Positions 54,836 to 64,000 of a stretch of DNA of 64,000 bases are shown piece by piece. The notes beneath the pieces were generated by a model, which had not been told where the DNA came from, did not search any database, and saw only the letters and a list, made by a program, of their open reading frames with translations. The position numbers and the translations under genes were made by a program. The first letter of the stretch is position 1; each line of letters begins with the position of its first letter. The stretch comes from Ephemerocybe angulata. Its lineage: Eukaryota > Basidiomycota > Agaricomycetes > Agaricales > Psathyrellaceae. The stretch covers positions 248,001 through 312,000 of the forward strand of contig JAACJK010000003.1 of NCBI GenBank assembly GCA_013368325.1. Direction: 5' to 3'.

Positions 54836-57800
54836 TCAGTACCCAAAATGTACATAAGGAACCCAAGTAAGCAATGCTGTTTCTGAGTCCGAGTCGAGGT
54901 GAAGTCTAAGTTGTTGGATTGCGTGGTGTAGGGCATATGCAGACTGAGACCCGTCAAAGGTTCCATCCGTCTGACCCGTCCCGTGAGTCAGTAGATGGCC
55001 GTAAAAGTCATTGGCAACTTCTAGCGCAAGCTCGTCACTAATGACCCACATTGTGGCGACCACCCGGCGATATCCCGCAGCCAGCATACCAGCGGCAAGG
55101 TGCACAGCTTCATCTGAGAACTCCTCCTGGCCAATACTCGTGTGACAGGCAGACAAGAAAGCGAGGTCCCCGTTCTTGAGGTTCATGCGCATGATGGTGC
55201 CCAAATCCAGGAAGCCTTTGTTGAACAAGAACCGGCTTCGAAGTGGATCGGCCGCTTTCTGGAAAGTGTGGCATGCTAGGTGAATACAGCTGAAATCTGC
55301 CATATACTCGAGGCACTCGGGAACGGTGACGGCGCTCCCCTCGAGCTTGAGAGCCCTCGCTCCAACCTCTTCAGCCTTCGTGAAAATTGACCTCACTTCC
55401 GTCGTGGTCCCAGGAATCGGGGGAAACCCGGTCGGGTTTGGCTGGCTCGTCAGAAACAAGCCTGACACATCCTTTTCGACGCGTCGGCTGCATCTCACCA
55501 GGTTGGTGAGCATGGTGACCGTTGGGGTATACGAGGATACAGCATAGTCGAGCACGGATTCGGCATTTGGTCCCTCGTAAACCCCCGCTGCGTGGATAGG
55601 AAGGAACGACATCACTCCTGTTGGACACCACCAGATTCTCGGCAGGACCTCTCCAGACAATGGGTTTCCTCTCTGTTGCAAGGGTTAGCTCAAAAATATG
55701 TCTTGTAATGGAGAGCCACTCACCGAGAACCCTAAGGCATCCAGAATTGGCTTTACAACTCCATCCCAAAGGCCACGAAGGATAATACCGAGGCAGTGGC
55801 TTTTCGCTGCGGCTATGAGCCTTCTTCCTCGAGACGAATCAGGGCCAAGATGCCGCCTTTTCAATACCGTTGTCAAGGTTTCCCAACACCAGTTTGCTTT
55901 GTCAAGAGTAAAGTTGGGAAGCGGGATGTGGATAGGTTCGTCTGCTCCAGCTAACAGCGCAATCGCATCACACCGGGATCGATGGGCGTTGATGACTACA
56001 ACGGGCCCAGATTCTGGTAGGTGCCGTAGGAGATCAGAGGACGGCTTGAGGAAGGTTTCGAATCCAGGAATAGCCCTCGCCATTTTGAGGAGTTCATCCC
56101 ACTCTCTCGCAAGCTTCAAATGATTCCTAGTCTCTTCTTCTATCCCGATCTTCTCCGCTAGAGGCATGTCGAAATGCAACACACGAGACTTCCCAGCATT
56201 TTCGAGCTTCCTCGAGACTTCTGCGATGCGCTGCGCGAGCTCTGCGTTTTGAGTGCGCAAGATCTCAAGCGGTGGGCGCAGATGATTCAGTTGGTTCCAG
56301 ACGAGGCAGCGGCCTTCCTCGAGCCAATCCAGGGCTTTATCCGCTCGTTCGTGCGAGAATGCAACGGAAGCGGCATCGAGAGCCAGGCCCGCGGCGTCTT
56401 GGAGTTGAGTATAACGATCCTGTACGGGTTGTTCGAGCCCTGCGATCAAGGCAACGATGCCTAGGGCGACGTCGAATGCAGTCATGATCTCTAGGGACTC
56501 GGGGTAGTACCCCAGGACCGTTCCGGCCCAGTATTTGGCTGCACTCAGCCTTGAGTGAGGCGGCCCGAAGGTACAGGTTGCTGCTGCCTTGAAGCAAGCT
56601 ATGCTTTGGTCCAAGTCGGTGTGAATGCCGTTGCAGGAGAGGCGGGCGAGCAAGGCGCATCCGAGAGCATTCATCCGAGAGGGATAGTCTGGATGTCCAT
56701 GAGGAGTGAGCTGGACCACCTTCTGATGCGTTGAAACAGCATCTTCGACGTCCGATTGACAGCCGGTTTGTCGAAAGCGATCGAGAAACAAGTCCCCCAG
56801 ATTGATTAGCATAATGGCAAGGTATGGGTGACCTGGAGGTGTAAGGTCGACGGCATTCTGCTGCACCACCATGGCTTCGGCCATGTCCGCAATGTCTCCA
56901 GTGCGTTCGAACCGACAGGCAAGTGCCCTCCCGAGAAAATTGAGTCTATAAGGAAGGTGTGAATGTCCCGCAGGAGTGAGTTTTACTGCCCTTTGGTGGA
57001 CTGCGATGGCCTCGGCGATGTCCGGAAGATAACCTGTGTGCTCAAACCGAAGCGCAAGAGAGCTTCCGAGGACGGTGAGCCTGGCAGGCAGGTATGTATG
57101 CCCACCGGGAGTGAGTTCTATTGCTCTTCTCTGCACTGAGATTGCCTCTGCGCTGTCCAATAGCTCGCGAGTGCGTTTAAATCTATGCGCATATGCAACC
57201 CCAAGGTCGCTGAGTAAGGTGGGCAGGTCTGGGTGGTCGTTGGGAGAAATAATGACCGCCTTTTGGTGTGCCGCAATGGAGTCGTACAGGCTTGAAAGCT
57301 CTCCGGTCAGCTCATATTGAATTGTGAGTGAGCTTCCAAATCTGCTAAGCCTGGAAGGCAGGTCTCTATGACCCTCGGGAGTGAGGTCCACCACTTTCGA
57401 TTGCAATGAGATGGCTTCGGCGATATCTGACCAATTCCCTGTGTGTTCAAACCGGCGGACAAATGAAAGTCCAAGGTTACTGAGAGCAACTAGGTCCAAT
57501 TGACCCTCCGGGGTGACCTCTAGCACTTTTCGATACGTCCCGATGGCCTCTGTAATGTCCGAAAGGTCCCCGGTGCGTTCGAACCGATGAAGGAGGGTAT
57601 CGCCGTGGGTGTTGAGCTGCCCTGGGAGGTCCGAGTGGCCTTCAGCAACGAGTTCCACTGCTCTACGCTGCACAGAAATTGCTTCTGCCATGTCCGAAAG
57701 GTCTCCGCTGCGTTCAAATCGTCGTTTGAATGCTCTCCCGAGATGTTTGAGCAAGCCAGCAAAATTGGCATGATTTTCAGGGAGGGAGAAGGATATAGAG

Positions 57801-59662
57801 TCAATGAGTTTGTCCTGACACGTTGTGGCATGCTTTCCCATGTACTTGTATGCATATGATGCGAACTGGAAAGCCTCGGGCTCCGTCGAGCTTTCGTTTG
57901 TTTCGAGATGCGAGGTAAGGTAGACCAAGCAAGTGACGGCAGGAAGCGATGGGGGGCCCGGGAGTCCCTCCAATGAGCAGGACCTCATATACTCTTGCGC
58001 TGTGTAATCTGGAGATAGTTCAGGACCCGTGCAACTCATTAGAAAAATAAAGGCCGCTTACGGATAAAATGGACTGTCGCCTTTGTGACTTCCACTAAGC
58101 CGCAGCAGACCGAGAGAATCAAGTTGAGGGGCATAATATCGCCTGGGTTAAAAGTTCGATCTTCGAAAGAGACAGCGAGGGCCTCTTGCAGTTCTTCTGG
58201 AGATAGCGGTACGCAGGCTTGAAGAAGCCATACGAAAACACGAGACGCAATGCGGACATCCTCGCTGGCTTGCGACATTATTCGCTGAAGGGTATGACGA
58301 TACATATCGTCGAGACCCGAAGGTACGGAGTCCAGTCTCCTGAAAAGATCGTTCACGCTCCGGCAGTCGCGCACGGCATCCATTTGAAGTCGCGCAACGA
58401 GGAACCTGAGCCACCGCATGAGCGCAAGCACAAGATGAGGTATGTGAGGGAACTCCACGTACATGCCCTGAGAAGTCTCCTTGATGCGAGCTTTCAACCT
58501 TTGGAGCAATTCGGGCTTGCCCCCGAGAATGGATCGAAGCCTAGAGTTCTTCTTGACCCTCCCTTCGACGAAGGCTTCGATGTCTTCTGAGTGTGCCTCA
58601 ATAGTGACGCGCAGCGCATCGGGCATGTGATTCATAGAAAACAAGTCCATCGGTCGCGAGGTCAGAAGGATGTTGGCAGGCAGAGAGCCCAGTTCGTCCA
58701 GTAGTTCGTCCTTGACATCGTTGGCCGCCTCATCTAAGCCATCGATGACAACAAAGAGCTTAGAAAGGGGTTTTACGACTTTGCGTAGGACGGTGGCCAT
58801 CTCCTGTACGTTGAGAGGGATAGCCTTCGAGCTGTTGTATTCGTAGTCTATTAATCCTTGAATAAGATGGCATTCCTCGAGAAGTTGAGTGAGAAACGAT
58901 GCGAAGATGTCGCGCGTGTTTAGCCGGTTGTCATACTGGAGCAGGATGAAGACGATGGCGACGTCTTCGCGATTCTTGAAGGTTTCCTGCAAGTGTTGTG
59001 TCGATGCCGAGCTTTAAGATGTGTTCAATATTAGTAGGATGTGTAGAGCACAGGACGCACGAAATAACAGTCTTGCCTGAGCCCGCTGCAATTGTAGAGG
59101 TGATATTGAATCTCAGTCGATGTGACCAGCGCATGGTTCGAAGGGAAACACTCACGCATGCCTGTCGCCCAAAAAACCACGCCGTTTTCCTCGACGAGTT
59201 GGTGAAACTGGGGAAGCTCGAAGAACCACAGCCCCGTGTTCGGCATTCGTTGAGCCAGGGCTTTCCGATAGGCATCCCTATAGTTCGGTGCATTTAGCCA
59301 TAGTGCAATCTTGCCGACTGGAACTGAAGGGAGATTAGGGCAACTCGTTGGTAGTATGTTGAGAAAGTCTAGTTTACCATCGGCCTCTGTATTCTCCTTT
59401 GTAGAATCGTGATGATTGTGAACGATGGTGGTCTTGTTATTCTGAACCATGTTCCCTCCAACGGTCGTGCATTTCAGCTTCCCGACATTGGCACCCTGAG
59501 AGCCGGCCAGAAAGCTAGAGTGGGCGGTTGGGCCAGTAGAACTGGTATCTGACAGACAGAGAAGGGTCAGATCGATAGAAGACACGGGGTAGGTGCGAGC
59601 CTATCAAGTTACTTACTCTCCCTCCAAGGTTCGGGGGCTTGAAACGGCCGTGGGGCTGCCAT
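54836..59662 (-). CDS. NACHT-TPR-CHAT NLR-like receptor, intact
   Basis: Exons 59617-59662, 59378-59548, 59156-59323, 59062-59086, 58463-59011, 58062-58405, 55724-58008 and 54836-55672 (minus strand) give 1474 residues. The leader includes TTVGGNMVQNNKTTIVHNHH. The NACHT-type NTPase follows: Walker A GMPGSGKT (about 127-134), Walker B region KLFVVIDGLDEAA, and ANILLTSRPMD sensor region. About nine TPR-like units of ~43 residues come next. The C-terminal ~280 residues are a CHAT caspase-like protease with IWWCPTGVMSFLPIHAAG, FSCIHLACH (His about 1331) and LAFLSACHTS (Cys about 1372). By family, NTPase-driven assembly on ligand binding by the TPRs would activate the protease; that is inference. 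It is a tandem paralogue of 48940-54448. Confidence 0.92.
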
Positions 59663-60383
59663 GCCGATTGATACCGACCGCCTTGAGGAGTGTTAGGGTT
59701 CCTCTAGACGTCGACGTCGACATTCAACATCCATTCACAGCTTTTACTGGCTCATTGCCTTATCAGTCCAGTCCAGTGACCGTGGTCACAATTTAGGCGC
59801 TGGGACTGAAGGACAGGACATTGGATAAGAGCGCAGATCTGTCGATGGAACAACTTGAGTTTGCACTGCCTGATCAAATAGAGGTCACATAAAAACACAC
59901 ACTATTCCATTGTGGGGGAGAGACAGTAAGCTGTCCGATGTTTGCTTTGCTTATCCCATGTTCCACCGCCCTTTCCATTATGTCCTTACCCCTCTCTACC
60001 TATAAGGAAGGAAGAGCTCGAAGAATCCCGTAGCAAATGGGATTTCGCGTAACGCTACTAGAGAGCTGGCACGCTCCGTACATTCCAAAGAGGATGGGAC
60101 ACCTGGCATCCAAGTTCATAGACCAGCAGATATCATCTCTCGTCCATTATATACTTTAACCATGAGCTCTATCGCTTTCGTATTTGACTGCCCTTATACT
60201 TTCGTGGTGGGTGTTGATGGTCGTGGTACGAGGGAGAGAGCTCATCAGGCTCACCGCGAGTTTGTCACGCGTCGCGTCGCGTCACACTTCATCACAATTG
60301 TCACGTCTCGTTGAGCGCGAACATTCATTCTCTGGACCGTACCACCGTGTTCACCAAGGCTCTAGGGCCCTACACCCTCCAAA
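59663..60383. other. Divergent intergenic region between NACHT gene and SMC3
   Basis: The left ~250 bases are homologous to the promoter of the neighbouring NACHT copy. The right part is the SMC3 promoter and leader. No gene supported. Confidence 0.5.
59776..59789. promoter_or_regulatory. Palindrome conserved in both NACHT promoters (copy 2)
   Basis: GTGACCGTGGTCAC, identical to 54571-54584, about 114 bp before the start codon at 59662. Conserved within a longer duplicated block, so conservation may reflect recent duplication as well as function. Confidence 0.5.

Positions 60384-64000
<3,617 letters not shown>

Overview
The window is nuclear DNA of a basidiomycete fungus, most probably an Agaricomycete. 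Genes are split by many short introns (mostly 45-75 bp, GT-AG with two GC-AG exceptions). Housekeeping genes such as RRP6, GEN1/YEN1 and SMC3 sit among lineage-specific families: BTB/POZ proteins, NACHT-TPR-CHAT receptors, an HSPA12-type Hsp70-like protein and a GTPase-WD40 protein. Exon boundaries below were worked out by hand from splice sites, reading phase and comparison between paralogues. Functional names come from family recognition without a database search.

Layout, left to right. 1-6.2 kb: the 3' end of an unknown gene, then four tandem plus-strand BTB genes formed by duplication of a two-gene unit. 6.2-12.3 kb: an unassigned ORF, a DUF4139/mucoidy-inhibitor-like gene, a decayed BTB fragment, an intact BTB gene and a minus-strand tRNA-Thr(AGT). 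12.4-15.4 kb: RRP6. 16.1-21.5 kb: two tandem MFS (DHA1-type) transporters. 22.1-25.3 kb: a minus-strand gene joining a G domain, a coiled coil and seven WD40 repeats. 26.2 kb: a small secreted cysteine-containing peptide precursor. 27.6-36.7 kb: two more BTB genes flanking two tandem PEBP genes, a small membrane protein and an orphan gene. 37.0-40.4 kb: an Hsp70-like gene with altered nucleotide-binding motifs. 40.7-44.0 kb: GEN1/YEN1. 44.5-48.7 kb: an orphan hydrophobic-tailed protein and a probable pseudokinase. 48.9-59.7 kb: two tandem NACHT-TPR-CHAT genes, the distal one intact, the proximal one carrying two frameshifts and a Cys-to-Ser change in its CHAT active site. 60.4 kb to the right edge: SMC3, truncated by the window.

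The accessory part looks like a region of receptor and adaptor turnover: BTB expansion, a G-domain/WD40 protein, a degenerate Hsp70-like protein and a caspase-like NLR with a dead neighbour. The strongest candidates for an under-described system are the NACHT-TPR-CHAT pair with its shared promoter palindrome, the G-domain-coiled-coil-WD40 protein and the small secreted peptide gene. That they work together is inference; only their structures and proximity are visible.
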